Part shown: positions 17,283-24,378 of the stretch, piece after piece
Layout: every line of letters starts with the position of its first letter
Position numbering within the stretch: position 1 is the first letter of the stretch
Source: CAZFOB01 sp964520325
GTDB taxonomy: Bacteria; Actinomycetota; JAICYB01
Assembly: GCA_964520325.1 (NCBI GenBank)
Contig: CAZFOB010000007.1
Coordinates: 62,001-126,000 of the forward strand
Reading direction: 5' to 3'
DNA: 64,000 nucleotides
Notes under the pieces: model-generated
Seen by the model: the letters and a program-made list of their open reading frames with translations, nothing else
Databases searched by the model: none
Told to the model about the DNA's origin: nothing
Translations under genes and position numbers: made by a program

Positions 17283-17329
17283 TTGACGCTCGTTTCGTAC
17301 GGATGTACGGTACGGCTGTCTACCGTACA
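17283..17329 (+). promoter_or_regulatory. Promoter and operator of the DUF1778-GNAT toxin-antitoxin pair
   Basis: A TTGACG box (17283-17288) and a TACGGT box (17306-17311), 17 bases apart, form a plausible sigma-70 promoter. A perfect 9-bp inverted repeat, TGTACGGTA (17304-17312) and TACCGTACA (17321-17329) with an 8-base spacer, covers the -10 box and start site. This is where a ribbon-helix-helix antitoxin would bind to repress its own operon. Confidence 0.7.
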
Positions 17330-17344
17330 GAGGACGACCGACCG

Positions 17345-17674
17345 ATGGCTAACCGAACCGACAGGCTCGAAGCAAGGATCGCACCCGATGATGCCGACAA
17401 GATCCGGAAGGCGGCAGCGCTCTCGGGTGCATCGGCCAGCGCCTTCATGGTCGATGCCGCTGTCGATCGTGCCGAACGAGTGCTGCGACGCGAGTCGGAG
17501 ACAGTCGTTTCTGCCGAGTACTTCGACCGGCTTCTGGCAGCGTTGGATGAGCCCCCCGAGGTCATGTCTCGGCTCCAACGTGCCGCGCGGCAGTTCGAGC
17601 GTTTAGCGACGGGCGATGGCGATTCCTACGTCATTCGTCGCAGAGCGGATCAACGCAAAGCACGTCCTCGGTAG
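17345..17674 (+). CDS. DUF1778-family antitoxin (TacA-like)
   Basis: A 109-aa protein starting 'MANRTDRLEARIAPDDADKIRKAAALSGASASAFMVDAAVDRA', the ribbon-helix-helix DNA-binding domain of DUF1778 antitoxins. The C-terminal part would wrap the acetyltransferase toxin. The ATG at 17345 is chosen because the RHH begins right there; an in-frame upstream ATG (17303) falls inside the operator. The gene overlaps the toxin gene by 59 bases. Autoregulation through the inverted repeat just upstream is expected. Confidence 0.88.
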   Translation: MANRTDRLEARIAPDDADKIRKAAALSGASASAFMVDAAVDRAERVLRRESETVVSAEYFDRLLAALDEPPEVMSRLQRAARQFERLATGDGDSYVIRRRADQRKARPR

Positions 17675-18128
17675 TTTCAGCTGCGGCCGACCCGAACTCG
17701 ATCTGTGGCTCCGCGATAGCGCGCTCAACGCCGATCGCATGTCCACGGGAAGGACGTACGTGTGGACGTCCGAACGTCAAGAGGTCGTCGCTTACTACAC
17801 GCTGGCTCCGCATCTCGTCCTGAGAGCCGGGTTACCGAGAGCGCTGTCCCACGGTGCGCCGGACGCGATCCCGTCGATCCTGATCGCGCGTCTCGCTCTG
17901 GACGAGCGCCTGCAAGGAAAGGGTGTCGGTCAAGGCTTACTGGTCGACGCGCTGCACCGAGTGGTGGCGGCAGTTCGGCTCGCGGGTGGCCGCTTGATCG
18001 TGGTCGACGCGATCGACGAGGGCGCGGCGTCCTTCTACGAGCGCTTCGGGTTCCGTCGAACGACGAGATCCTTGCGGCTGGTCCGGAAGTCGAGCGATGT
18101 CGAGAAGTCACTGAACCTCATCGAATGA
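17616..18128 (+). CDS. GNAT-family acetyltransferase toxin (TacT/AtaT-like)
   Basis: A 170-aa GNAT protein. 'RLALDERLQGKGVGQGLLVDAL' (about residues 90-111) is the acetyl-CoA-binding motif with the Q/RxxGxG/A pyrophosphate loop, and 'AASFYERFGFR' is the conserved C-terminal motif B. Members paired with DUF1778 antitoxins acetylate the amino group of charged tRNAs and stop translation. The gene overlaps its antitoxin, as usual. It lies between hsdR and a set of CBASS genes, so it may act as a stabilising or abortive-infection module of the island. Confidence 0.9.
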   Translation: MAIPTSFVAERINAKHVLGSFSCGRPELDLWLRDSALNADRMSTGRTYVWTSERQEVVAYYTLAPHLVLRAGLPRALSHGAPDAIPSILIARLALDERLQGKGVGQGLLVDALHRVVAAVRLAGGRLIVVDAIDEGAASFYERFGFRRTTRSLRLVRKSSDVEKSLNLIE

Positions 18129-18147
18129 GCGCTGCTCCGGACGATGA

Positions 18148-18345
18148 CTACCGCGTGAGGCGACGTCTGCGCAGTTCGTGCACCCATTTCGCTGGCTCTT
18201 TCATGTCTTCTCGATCGGCCCAGATGCCAAAGGCACCATCCTGAAGTTCCACCGGTTCGTGCGCGTTCTTGAGCGGACGATTTTTCTCGACCTCCCGGCT
18301 CCGTCGGCGCCGATCTTTACGGTTCAAGGTTCGCCTCGTGTGCAC
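18148..18345 (-). pseudogene. Antitoxin-like remnant
   Basis: A 65-residue frame whose second half, 'GAFGIWADREDMKEPAKWVHELRR', resembles the toxin-binding C-terminus of Phd/VapB-type antitoxins. The N-terminal residues are Arg/Lys-rich and do not form a recognisable DNA-binding domain, and no toxin gene follows. I read it as a decayed antitoxin left between the GNAT toxin and the HicA-like pair. It could instead be a small intact orphan antitoxin. Confidence 0.35.
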
Positions 18346-18352
18346 ATGGCGC

Positions 18353-18670
18353 TCAGACGGCCGGCCTCACCGATGTTGACGACCAGGACAAAGCAGCGGA
18401 CGCTGTCGGCGGCGCGCCGAGATGGAGGCCCGCCCTCTCGAGAGCGCGAGTGATGATTTGGCCACCTGCCTTGAAGGCCTCGTCCTGGGTAACCGCCTCC
18501 ACAACCATCGTGATCTCGAGTTGTCGGGTAGCGAGCGAGCCTCCGACGAACGGATCGGTGGCGTTGAGGGCGACCAACGCCTCCATCACCGCATCAAAGG
18601 TTCCGCTGACCTGATCGTCGGTGCAGGTCTCATCACAGAGAACCGCCTCGAGCGTCACCTCGTAGTTCAT
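18353..18670 (-). CDS. 105-aa partner protein coupled to HicA-like gene
   Basis: Begins 'MNYEVTLEAVLCDETCTDDQ', with a GGAG box 6 bases before the ATG at 18670. The protein has an alternating beta-alpha pattern, including 'RQLEITMVVEAVTQDEAFKAGGQIITRALERAG', that suggests a ferredoxin-like fold. Similar small proteins occur in actinobacteria next to HicA-like ORFs, as I remember. Its ATG shares four bases (ATGA) with the stop of the HicA-like frame, so the two are translationally coupled. Its likely role is antitoxin or accessory; no catalytic motif is visible. Confidence 0.6.
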   Translation of the reverse strand: MNYEVTLEAVLCDETCTDDQVSGTFDAVMEALVALNATDPFVGGSLATRQLEITMVVEAVTQDEAFKAGGQIITRALERAGLHLGAPPTASAALSWSSTSVRPAV

Positions 18671-18924
18671 CTCTTGCTCCTGAAGCATGTCTTCGATGTG
18701 AGCCATCGCCTCCGCCGCCAGGCGTATCCCCGGTTGGGCGTCAGATGCACCATGCACTGGTGCTTCTCCGGACAGGGACAGCGTATCCGGTGGTACTTCC
18801 GCTCCCGGGTCACGCGCCAACCTTGCGATTCGAGCTCGCGAAGTAGGGCTTTCCGAGCACCTGATCGCTCGGGTCGTCGCCTCGCGGAGCCGTAGCTTCG
18901 CGGCGAACGTGCTCGAGGCCAGTG
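18667..18924 (-). CDS. HicA-like small protein, start codon unclear (possibly frameshifted)
   Basis: The frame reads 'ARKALLRELESQGWRVTRERKYHRIRC', then 'PCPEKHQCMVHLTPNRGYAWRRRRW', ending in 'TSKTCF'. This matches HicA-like toxins of actinobacteria: an alpha helix, 'GWxVTR', a central beta hairpin with His, and a C-terminal 'W...C' tail. The frame is open from an upstream TGA (18925-18927), but no ATG, GTG or TTG occurs before the conserved region. Either an unusual start is used or a frameshift near 18860-18900 has damaged the 5' end. Its stop overlaps the 105-aa gene by 4 nt. Confidence 0.5.
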   Translation of the reverse strand, partial: HWPRARSPRSYGSARRRPERSGARKALLRELESQGWRVTRERKYHRIRCPCPEKHQCMVHLTPNRGYAWRRRRWLTSKTCFRSKR

Positions 18925-19235
18925 TCACTTGTGCCGGCCGCTCTGTCCAGGTGTCCACGGGAGCCACGATGGATTGCCACGAATTAACCATCGAGGGGGC
19001 GCCTCTAATTGGTCGACACCCGGCCCTTTTCGGCGGGGGACCAGACGGGACACCTTGACTCGAACCTGATCTGCGAACCTGCTGCCTCTGCTTGTTCACT
19101 GGCTGTCCTGTAAAAAGTTGAATGTGAGGGCTTGTGTGGCGCTTGTAGACGACTGAGGCACCCACCATTTCATCCCCGCGAGGGTGGCCGCGAGGAGCGG
19201 CCATGGAAAACTGGACTGACTATTCTGACCGGCAG
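18925..19235. other. About 310 bp without a supported gene
   Basis: This stretch lies between the HicA-like frame and the stop of the CBASS effector gene. Open frames here have no start signals and no recognisable protein features. No tRNA, promoter pair or clear terminator was seen. It may hold the promoter and the missing 5' end of the HicA-like gene. Confidence 0.5.
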
Positions 19236-20690
19236 CTAGCTCGGAATCTCGAAGGCCTCCTCATAGCCATCTATCCCGAGGTCCTCCCATAGAAGGGTAG
19301 GAGCGATGCGGTTCCATTGATGTCCGAGCAGTAGTGCGAGTCCCGCCGGCCCAGCCTGGAAGACATGGACCTGCTTGGCGTCGGTCTCTCGGAGCGCTCG
19401 GCGAACTTCCTCCTTTATCTGCCTGGAGATGGCGACGGCTTCGCCGCCGCACGAGATCCGGCGATCGCCGGGAAGCCCAAGTCGAAGGATGCGATTGATA
19501 GGCAACCCGGAGTTCCTCGCGAAAGCGACGATGTCATCAACGGGGTCAGCGGCGAAGGCCAGCGCGACAGCCAGCTCGGGCCCGTTCCCGATGTCGACGG
19601 TCGATGCGTCGAGTGTGACGGGAACCTCGGCGTCGTCCGTGGACCACGGTTGACCTATGTGGCCGCACGTGAGTCGGACTCCGCGCGTCTCTGGTAGCGC
19701 AGCACCTGCGGCGAACCACGCCGGTAGTCGCATCGGCCCGCGCACAACGACGTGACGGTGCCCGGCGATCATGAGTCGATTCGTTGCCGACCGTAGCTGG
19801 TCCTGCATCACTCGATAGCCGTTCGGGGTTACGACACGACGTCGCGCCTGTGGCTCCTTGGCTTCGTAGAAGGCGACCCAGTCCAGTACCTCGTCGGCGT
19901 CGTCAGCGTTCTCGACGTGGTCGATCGCCTGAATCAGGACGGTCGCCCCTGCATCGCGTACATGCAAGCCAAGCGCATCGATGCCGTCTTGGAGTTCGGG
20001 AGCTGATAGCTCTCGGCGACCCTTCCCTTCAACAATCCAACGCCCAACGAGATCGGTGCCTAGGCGGACCGCATTGGCGTCGTTACGCATGCCGGCACTC
20101 AACATTAGGTCGCCAGCGTGCTCGAACTCGACGTCGTACTGTCTGCCCAAACGAAAGCGGATGCAGGACAGCATCGCGATGAGCTCGTCCTCCTCGATGC
20201 CGAGATGTTGAGCCCACTTCAATCGTTGCTTCCCGATCGCGGTGCGTGGGCCGCCACGCGTGATCGCCGGCACGAGTAAGCCCGAGACCCCATCGACGCG
20301 AGCCAGTAGGGGATCGTCATGCGCAGGCGCCCTGTTGGTCACGAGCTGCATCCGCAGCTCGGCATCGCGACCAAGCTCGAGCCATGTCTTGTGGAACTTC
20401 TGAAGCATGCTCGTGCCGGCCTCGCTCGACTTGGCGAAAAGGTAGTCGGTGTCGAGCGGAGTCGTGAGATCTACAGCGAACCGGACTTGGGTGAACTCGT
20501 CGGGGTGACCGTCGTACCGAACGACTACGTCATCGAGGTTGCCAGCGCCGACTGCTTCAAGCGCGACGGACAGAATCGTCCGCCCCGGCATCAACCCCCG
20601 CAGTATTCGGTTCCACGCAACGAGGTCCTGATAGTCGTCACCCGCACGGCGTGCCCCGCTCGCGCTTCGTCGAACTCCGTCATTCGTCAT
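19236..20690 (-). CDS. cap4: Cap4-like CBASS effector: DUF4297-type nuclease fused to SAVED domain
   Basis: A 484-aa protein, last gene of the CBASS operon. The N-terminal region follows the PD-(D/E)XK layout of DUF4297 ('GDDYQDLVAWNRIL', E45, D53/D54, then Q68). The normally conserved QxK lysine is Arg in 'TQVRF' (R70), which could alter or weaken cleavage. The C-terminal 200 residues, with 'DAKQVHVFQAGPAGLALLLG' and 'IAPTLLWEDLGIDGYEEAF', are a SAVED domain, the sensor of cyclic di- and trinucleotides. On binding the signal, Cap4 proteins degrade dsDNA. The start overlaps cap3 by 4 nt. Confidence 0.85.
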   Translation of the reverse strand: MTNDGVRRSASGARRAGDDYQDLVAWNRILRGLMPGRTILSVALEAVGAGNLDDVVVRYDGHPDEFTQVRFAVDLTTPLDTDYLFAKSSEAGTSMLQKFHKTWLELGRDAELRMQLVTNRAPAHDDPLLARVDGVSGLLVPAITRGGPRTAIGKQRLKWAQHLGIEEDELIAMLSCIRFRLGRQYDVEFEHAGDLMLSAGMRNDANAVRLGTDLVGRWIVEGKGRRELSAPELQDGIDALGLHVRDAGATVLIQAIDHVENADDADEVLDWVAFYEAKEPQARRRVVTPNGYRVMQDQLRSATNRLMIAGHRHVVVRGPMRLPAWFAAGAALPETRGVRLTCGHIGQPWSTDDAEVPVTLDASTVDIGNGPELAVALAFAADPVDDIVAFARNSGLPINRILRLGLPGDRRISCGGEAVAISRQIKEEVRRALRETDAKQVHVFQAGPAGLALLLGHQWNRIAPTLLWEDLGIDGYEEAFEIPS

Positions 20691-21196
20691 CGCGTGTACC
20701 TCGATTGATTGTGTCGAGCCACCATCGGGATTGTCTCAACTACGATCGCCCGCGCGACATTGCCTCCACGCGCCGACAGTGCGTGCGGAACCCACATGCC
20801 GTGGTGCCTAGCGAACACGATCAATGCGAGGGGATTCTCTGAGAGGACGGACAGCGCTCGAAGTTCGCGACGGTCCTGCCGGCTGTGGCGAGCAGACGCA
20901 CAATGGCTGTGCCACTCGCCGACGTATCCAACCTCCGATTCGGACGGCAGGAAGTCGAGGGCGGCGGCGAGCGCGACCTCTGCAGGTTGATGACGCCGCT
21001 CGTACGACGTCAGCCGCGCATTGGGATCCGGAACCTCCAAGACATCGACGACCTCAATCGCTTCCTCGGTTCTCCAACCCAATAGGATGCCGCCAGTCTC
21101 ATGCGGAACCGCACGTGACGCGTATCGGCTAGCGTCGCTCGCCCCCATCCGAGAAAGCCGCACGACGCGTCGCCGCCGCGTGCGGGCGAGTCGCAT
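20687..21196 (-). CDS. cap3: Cap3: JAB/JAMM-family deconjugating peptidase of type II CBASS
   Basis: A 169-aa protein. The metal-binding elements of the JAMM fold are visible: Glu33 in 'PHETGGILLGW', H96 and H98 in 'EWHSHCASA', then S105 and D108. The spacing between the last His and Ser is one residue shorter than usual and the normal Pro after HxH is Cys, a mild deviation. In type II CBASS, Cap3 removes CD-NTase from its conjugation targets and so tunes activation. The ATG at 21196 overlaps the cap2 stop by one base. An in-frame extension of 47 residues is possible but Arg-rich and unlikely. Confidence 0.85.
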   Translation of the reverse strand: MRLARTRRRRVVRLSRMGASDASRYASRAVPHETGGILLGWRTEEAIEVVDVLEVPDPNARLTSYERRHQPAEVALAAALDFLPSESEVGYVGEWHSHCASARHSRQDRRELRALSVLSENPLALIVFARHHGMWVPHALSARGGNVARAIVVETIPMVARHNQSRYTR

Positions 21197-22644
21197 CACC
21201 CTACCGTCCCGACGACGTCGTACGGGAATTCCCCGGCGACGAGGATGTCGACAGTCGAAGCGGGGTGCTGCCGGCGACCCGTGAGGATATCGACCACGAC
21301 GCCGGTTGCTCGCGCGGCTGCGACGGCCGCGGCCCACATCGGCGCAGGGGACACCGGGTCGCCGCAGCCACCTTCTCGCAAGAGTTGGCCGTCGGCGGGC
21401 TCGGGCGCGGACTCCGCATGGGATTCACCCTCGAGCAGAGGAACGCGGTCGATACGCGCGACACGTCCCTTCTGAGTAAGGCAGACCGAGACCACGGGTC
21501 GCCCAAGGTGCTGGCCGCCATCGAGTAGAAGACGGGTGGCCCGCCCGTTCGCGGTTGCGTCAACGACGAGGTCATGGTCGAGCAGAAGCTTCGTTGCGTC
21601 ATCCGACTGAACAACGCGCTCTGATCTCAGCGTGACTCGGTTTGGGGAGACAACGCCGCGGGCCGCCAACGTGTCACGAACCGCGAGCACCTTCGACAGG
21701 CCCACCATGTCGATGGTCACCAGATGCCGGATGCAGTTTCCGGGTCGGACGACGTCGGGGTCCGCATACGTGAAGTCGCCGACCCCGGCGCGGGCGAGGA
21801 GATCGGCAACTTGGCAACCGATTGCACCCAGACCGATGATCGCCACACGCTTCGACGCGAGAAGCGCTTTGTCAGGGCCGGTCCGAAGGCTGAGCGTCTC
21901 GTCGCCGGCGTCCGCTGCGCTACACGCGGCAAGGTCCACTGGGTTTTGCTCCCTGACGACGAGGGCGACAACGGCAGGGATCCCGCTCCGGGTGTAGCGC
22001 ACCAAGAGAGCGGCGATACGACCCTGGCGCACGTCGCGCTCTAACCGTTCACGGATCTCTCCGGCGCGGTCAAGGACATCACCGAAGGTGCGCAACGGTC
22101 TATCGAGTTCGCCCACATCGATGACCGCCGCGGCGCGCTGCTTGCCCTGCCTTGGAGGCGGTCCTGGCTTGAGGTACCACACTCCGTTCCGGCCGCGATC
22201 GAGTCGTACGATTCGGCCCACGAGTGCGTCGAGGTCGCGGTAAACGACCAATCCGCTTGTCCGCGGCCAGTACCGCTCGAGATCGAGGTCGGGCGAATCT
22301 CCTACCCATCCCGCTGCCGCGTTTTGGAACCACGTGCGGACGCGGCTTTCGATCGCCTCGAGAGTGCACCACGGGAGGTCCCCGCTCTCCTCTTCTGCCC
22401 AAAGGCAGAGGTGGCCATCGGGATCGGCGTGCCACGAAAGTCCACCCGACCCATCTATTGGTCGAACCTTGGGAGCCTCATACGGGAAGCCTCGTGGAAT
22501 GGTGACGTCGACGGGCACCTGACGGAGGCCGATGTTCACCTCGCCCTGTGCGAGTTCTGACGAGCGAACGTCGTACCCGCCGCGCGCAAGCGCCTCGAGG
22601 AGTTCGTCTCGTGTGCGCTGGTTCTCGATGTCCCAGCGGGTCAC
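21196..22644 (-). CDS. cap2: Cap2: fused E2-E1 ubiquitin-transfer-like enzyme of type II CBASS
   Basis: A 482-aa protein. Residues 1-150 form an E2-like domain with the expected active cysteine C80 in 'DGHLCLW'. After a linker, residues about 262-482 form a ThiF/E1 adenylation domain with the nucleotide loop 'IIGLGAIG' (269-276), 'ADPDVVRPGNCIRHL', and a candidate E1 cysteine C427 in 'EGGCGDP'. In characterised systems Cap2 joins the C-terminus of the CD-NTase to other molecules, which primes signal production. It overlaps the CD-NTase gene by 4 nt and cap3 by 1 nt. Confidence 0.9.
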   Translation of the reverse strand: MTRWDIENQRTRDELLEALARGGYDVRSSELAQGEVNIGLRQVPVDVTIPRGFPYEAPKVRPIDGSGGLSWHADPDGHLCLWAEEESGDLPWCTLEAIESRVRTWFQNAAAGWVGDSPDLDLERYWPRTSGLVVYRDLDALVGRIVRLDRGRNGVWYLKPGPPPRQGKQRAAAVIDVGELDRPLRTFGDVLDRAGEIRERLERDVRQGRIAALLVRYTRSGIPAVVALVVREQNPVDLAACSAADAGDETLSLRTGPDKALLASKRVAIIGLGAIGCQVADLLARAGVGDFTYADPDVVRPGNCIRHLVTIDMVGLSKVLAVRDTLAARGVVSPNRVTLRSERVVQSDDATKLLLDHDLVVDATANGRATRLLLDGGQHLGRPVVSVCLTQKGRVARIDRVPLLEGESHAESAPEPADGQLLREGGCGDPVSPAPMWAAAVAAARATGVVVDILTGRRQHPASTVDILVAGEFPYDVVGTVG

Positions 22645-23636
22645 GCGAATCGACGGTTCCCTGCCGGAATGGACCGGTCGCCGGCAGTCTTCTTCTCCTT
22701 GGGCGTGCCGTCTGCGTTGCAGTAGTCGGGCATGAGGAATACCCAGTCGCCGTCGGCGTTCCTGCCGAGGATCTCCTGGAAGGACTTCGCCGCCTTGCAG
22801 AGCTCGCTCTCAGCGTGTGCCGCTTCAGCCTTGTCAGCGATCGCGGCGAACTTCGAAGCGGCCGACGCCTTCTGAGACTCAGTGGCTCGGATCTTCATGA
22901 CCGCGCCGGCCATCGTCGGGTCCGTAACGTTGTCTCCATTGGCGAACTTCGTGAGCTGACCGGCGATCGATCGGAGTGCGGCCACATAGAGCGTGGGCAG
23001 GTTGCTGCCGCCGAGCCCGCCGTCGAAGGCGTGATGCGTGAGGATCTCAAAGAAGAGGCCGCCGGGCTTTTCGACGCCGAGAGCCTCTCGTCTGGTCTGT
23101 CGGACGAGCTTCACGATGGGCACATACAACCCCTTGTAGGCGGTGCGCGCATTCATCTTTGACGTGAGCTCGGTCAGTTCTTCAGGGTTGGTCAGCTGCC
23201 ATCCGCCGTCGCGATCCGGAATCTCCCAGTAGGCCCCGGCGGGCCTGGCCGGGACGACATCGACGTGCAGGTCGTAGTCGGGGAATTCAACCTTGACCGA
23301 GCGATCCTGACGCTCGACACGCTCGTGATCGGTGTCTTCGTCCTCGTAGGCCTCTCGCAGCACGCTCTCGACGACGTCGAGCGCTTCGGCTCCCTTCATA
23401 TCCGGGTCAATGTCTGGCATCTTCGAGAAGACATCAACATCCTTGACCCGTCGGATCGAGACGTTCCTCTTGTATGACCCGATCAGGACGGTGTCGATCC
23501 CGGCGTCGCACAGGCCGGAATCGCTCTCGAGCTGCTCGCGCACATCGGTGTGGGCGCTGGCGGCGTTCTCCTTGTCTTCGTCCTCCGGCTCGACGTTCGA
23601 ACACGCCTCCTCGAACTGCCCGACAAGCTCGGCCAC
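22641..23636 (-). CDS. CBASS CD-NTase (cGAS/DncV-like nucleotidyltransferase)
   Basis: A 331-aa SMODS-type nucleotidyltransferase that makes the cyclic-oligonucleotide alarm signal. The active site is plain: 'IGSYKRNVSI' (G53-S54), 'KDVDVF' (D66 and D68), and the third acid D126 in 'LHVDVVPA'. The C-terminus ends '...AGNRRFA', a free small residue as expected for a Cap2 conjugation donor. The GTG at 23636 is chosen because GAGGAGG sits 5 bases upstream; an ATG at 23744 has no such site. It is first gene of a four-gene overlapping operon. The exact nucleotide product cannot be read from the sequence. Confidence 0.9.
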   Translation of the reverse strand: MAELVGQFEEACSNVEPEDEDKENAASAHTDVREQLESDSGLCDAGIDTVLIGSYKRNVSIRRVKDVDVFSKMPDIDPDMKGAEALDVVESVLREAYEDEDTDHERVERQDRSVKVEFPDYDLHVDVVPARPAGAYWEIPDRDGGWQLTNPEELTELTSKMNARTAYKGLYVPIVKLVRQTRREALGVEKPGGLFFEILTHHAFDGGLGGSNLPTLYVAALRSIAGQLTKFANGDNVTDPTMAGAVMKIRATESQKASAASKFAAIADKAEAAHAESELCKAAKSFQEILGRNADGDWVFLMPDYCNADGTPKEKKTAGDRSIPAGNRRFA

Positions 23637-23842
23637 AGATACCTCCTCGGTCAGGTGACTACGCAGTGATCCGTTCGCTTGACTTTCGAGGCCGGAGCGG
23701 ATGCCTCCGGACTCCCGGTCCGACGGGTAGCTTGCGACAGACATCGCGACGGTCCGGTATCGACACGTTTCAGATTCCTCCTCAGTCGATGTCAGTCGGG
23801 GACGCTAACTTCTTCGCATTGCTCTGAAGCTGGACGCGAAGC

Positions 23843-23900
23843 TCTGCTGCCATCAGAATGGCTCCAGGTTAGGACGGCCTGGTTCTGCTGTCAACAGAAT
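23843..23900. promoter_or_regulatory. Predicted CBASS promoter with two CapH-type operator copies
   Basis: Two 17-bp copies of TCTGCTGYCAWCAGAAT lie at 23843-23859 and 23884-23900, 41 bp apart (about four helix turns), each a near-palindrome (TTCTG...CAGAA). On the minus strand a TTGACA (23889-23894) and a TAACCT (23866-23871) are exactly 17 bases apart and would drive the CD-NTase operon. The copies cover the -35 box and the expected start site, so a repressor bound to both would shut the operon off. Confidence 0.65.
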
Positions 23901-23934
23901 CCGGTCGTGGGACTTCGTACAGGAGGTGGTCCGC

Positions 23935-24378
23935 TTGGAAAATGAGCTGGGCGAGCGTATCCGTGCCCGCCGACAGCGGAAGAGTTGGACCTTGAAAGAC
24001 CTCGCGAAGGCGACCGAGCTGTCGGTGCCCTACCTCTCCGATCTTGAACGGCGGCTGGGTGTAAACCCGACGCTCGAAACGCTCTCCGCCGTGGCGAAGG
24101 CCCTCGAGTGCGACGTCGCCGACCTGATTGGCGATTCGCCCGCCGTCGGATCCGGGCCCAGATTGCTCCCGCCCTCGTTGAACCGATTTGTCCGAGGAGA
24201 AGACTTCGCGAAGCGCGTTCGCAGGATTGCCGAACAAGCCGGCCGATCGCCCGAAGTGGTCGAAGTCGAAGTCGTTGACTTCCTCGCGGTCGCCCCGAAA
24301 AGGGCCTCTGGCGATCTGTCGGCGGAAGACTGGCGTAGGCTCCTGGACTTCTACGCGGGAGTGATCCTCCAGGAATGA
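23935..24378 (+). CDS. capH: CapH-like XRE-family repressor of the CBASS operon
   Basis: A 147-aa protein starting at TTG 23935, 8 bases after AGGAGG. The N-terminal helix-turn-helix is clear: 'LGERIRARRQRKSWTLKDLAKATELSVPYLSDLERR'. The C-terminal half would hold the dimer interface and the cleavage region. It is divergent from the CBASS operon and overlaps a metallopeptidase gene by 4 nt. This matches the CapH-CapP pair described for CBASS, in which CapH represses the operon until CapP cuts it after DNA damage. The two TCTGCTG...CAGAAT sites upstream are its likely operators and would also give autoregulation. Confidence 0.8.
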   Translation: MENELGERIRARRQRKSWTLKDLAKATELSVPYLSDLERRLGVNPTLETLSAVAKALECDVADLIGDSPAVGSGPRLLPPSLNRFVRGEDFAKRVRRIAEQAGRSPEVVEVEVVDFLAVAPKRASGDLSAEDWRRLLDFYAGVILQE

